Shown here: in pieces, positions 5,906 to 6,336 of the stretch | How positions within the stretch are numbered: the first letter of the stretch is position 1 | Layout of the letters: each line of letters starts with the position of its first letter | Assembly (NCBI GenBank): GCA_036567205.1 | Contig: DATCVA010000183.1 | Span: 1-6,336, forward strand | DNA length: 6,336 nucleotides | From: DATCVA01 sp036567205 | GTDB taxonomy: Bacteria > Pseudomonadota > Gammaproteobacteria > Burkholderiales > Burkholderiaceae_B | Reading direction: 5' to 3' | Notes under the pieces: model-generated | What the model was told of the DNA's origin: nothing | The model's input: the letters and a program-made list of their open reading frames with translations, nothing else | Database searches by the model: none | Translations under genes and position numbers: made by a program

Positions 5906-6336
5906 CCCAAATTTCAAATGTCGCACTAGCTAGCGCCGTCCCTTTGCCGGTTGGGGCTGCTGCGCGTCGCGATACACGTCCGGTTCTTGTTAAATGGGGC
6001 CGGCAATCAGTGCAGATCGGTGGGGGTTCGCCTGTCGTGGTTCAGTCCATGACCAATACCGATACCGTCGATGCCGTCGCTACTGCAATCCAGGTTAAAG
6101 AGCTGGCATTGGCGGGCTCTGAACTCGTGCGTATTACGGTCAACACGCCAGAAGCCGCCAAAGAGGTCCCCGCCATACGCGAGCAACTCGATCGCATGGG
6201 CGTGTCGGTACCCTTGGTTGGCGACTTTCATTACAACGGTCACAAATTGCTGTCGCAGTTTCCGGAGTGCGCCCAGGCGCTTTCAAAATATCGTATTAAT
6301 CCGGGCAATATGGGCGGCGGTAAAAAGCGCGATGAC
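5902..6336 (+). CDS. ispG: 4-hydroxy-3-methylbut-2-en-1-yl diphosphate synthase IspG (GcpE), 5' part (3' end outside window)
   Basis: IspG is the [4Fe-4S] enzyme of the MEP pathway that reductively converts 2-C-methylerythritol 2,4-cyclodiphosphate to HMBPP, the second-last step towards IPP and DMAPP. The frame stays open from ATG 5902 to the window end, giving 145 residues of a family of roughly 370-430 aa. Seen: RRDTRPVLVKWG (22-33), VQIGGGSPVVVQSMTNTDT (37-55), VKELALAGSELVRITV (65-80), VPLVGDFHYNGH (103-114) and YRINPGNMGGG (130-140). These are the TIM-barrel substrate-site motifs; E. coli has QSMTNT and LRINPGN at the matching places. The Cys-containing cluster domain is C-terminal and not visible. 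The start overlaps the RodZ-like stop by ATGA (5902-5905); no strong Shine-Dalgarno sequence is present, so coupling is likely. The N-terminal extension of about 20 residues before RRDTRPV is not strongly conserved; no better-supported alternative start is seen. Confidence 0.96.
   Translation, partial: MTQISNVALASAVPLPVGAAARRDTRPVLVKWGRQSVQIGGGSPVVVQSMTNTDTVDAVATAIQVKELALAGSELVRITVNTPEAAKEVPAIREQLDRMGVSVPLVGDFHYNGHKLLSQFPECAQALSKYRINPGNMGGGKKRDD

Noticed and set aside
1..6336. Mobile element, CRISPR array, tRNA/rRNA gene or defence system
   Set aside because: Read on both strands; all sizeable frames with protein-like content are housekeeping genes, with no transposase, spaced direct repeats, tRNA-like fold or integration site seen.

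Overview
This window is a stretch of ordinary bacterial housekeeping genes. Protein content and gene order (ndk, rlmN, a small RodZ-type gene, ispG) point to a betaproteobacterium, most likely Burkholderiales and perhaps Alcaligenaceae. GC content looks moderate, in the fifties of percent by eye. The taxonomic call is an inference from gene order and protein character; no marker RNA is present.

Layout. Bases 1-552 (+) hold the 3' part of trmD, the tRNA m1G37 methyltransferase. An 84-bp convergent gap follows, holding a strong GC-rich hairpin. Bases 637-3486 (-) hold a complete valS (valyl-tRNA synthetase, 949 aa). Bases 3487-3798 are a divergent intergenic region of 312 bp with GC-rich inverted and direct repeats on the valS side and an AT-rich, A/T-tract-containing part on the ndk side. 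Between them lies a 17-bp near-palindrome (3598-3614) that could be an operator. From 3799 four genes run rightwards: ndk (141 aa), rlmN (385 aa), a short RodZ-like HTH/membrane protein (163 aa), and the first 145 codons of ispG, cut by the window end. rlmN/rodZ-like and rodZ-like/ispG each overlap by an ATGA, so at least these three are almost certainly one translationally coupled operon, probably with ndk at its head.

Functionally, three of the genes act on tRNA or rRNA and decoding fidelity (trmD methylates G37; valS charges and edits tRNA-Val; rlmN methylates A2503 of 23S rRNA and A37 of some tRNAs). The others serve nucleotide pools (ndk), cell-shape or membrane-associated regulation (RodZ-like), and isoprenoid precursors (ispG), which feed undecaprenyl phosphate and quinone synthesis.

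I found no CRISPR array, insertion sequence, tRNA, toxin-antitoxin, defence system or phage gene, and no sign of a novel system. The points most worth checking are the RodZ-like protein with almost no periplasmic part and the palindrome between valS and ndk.
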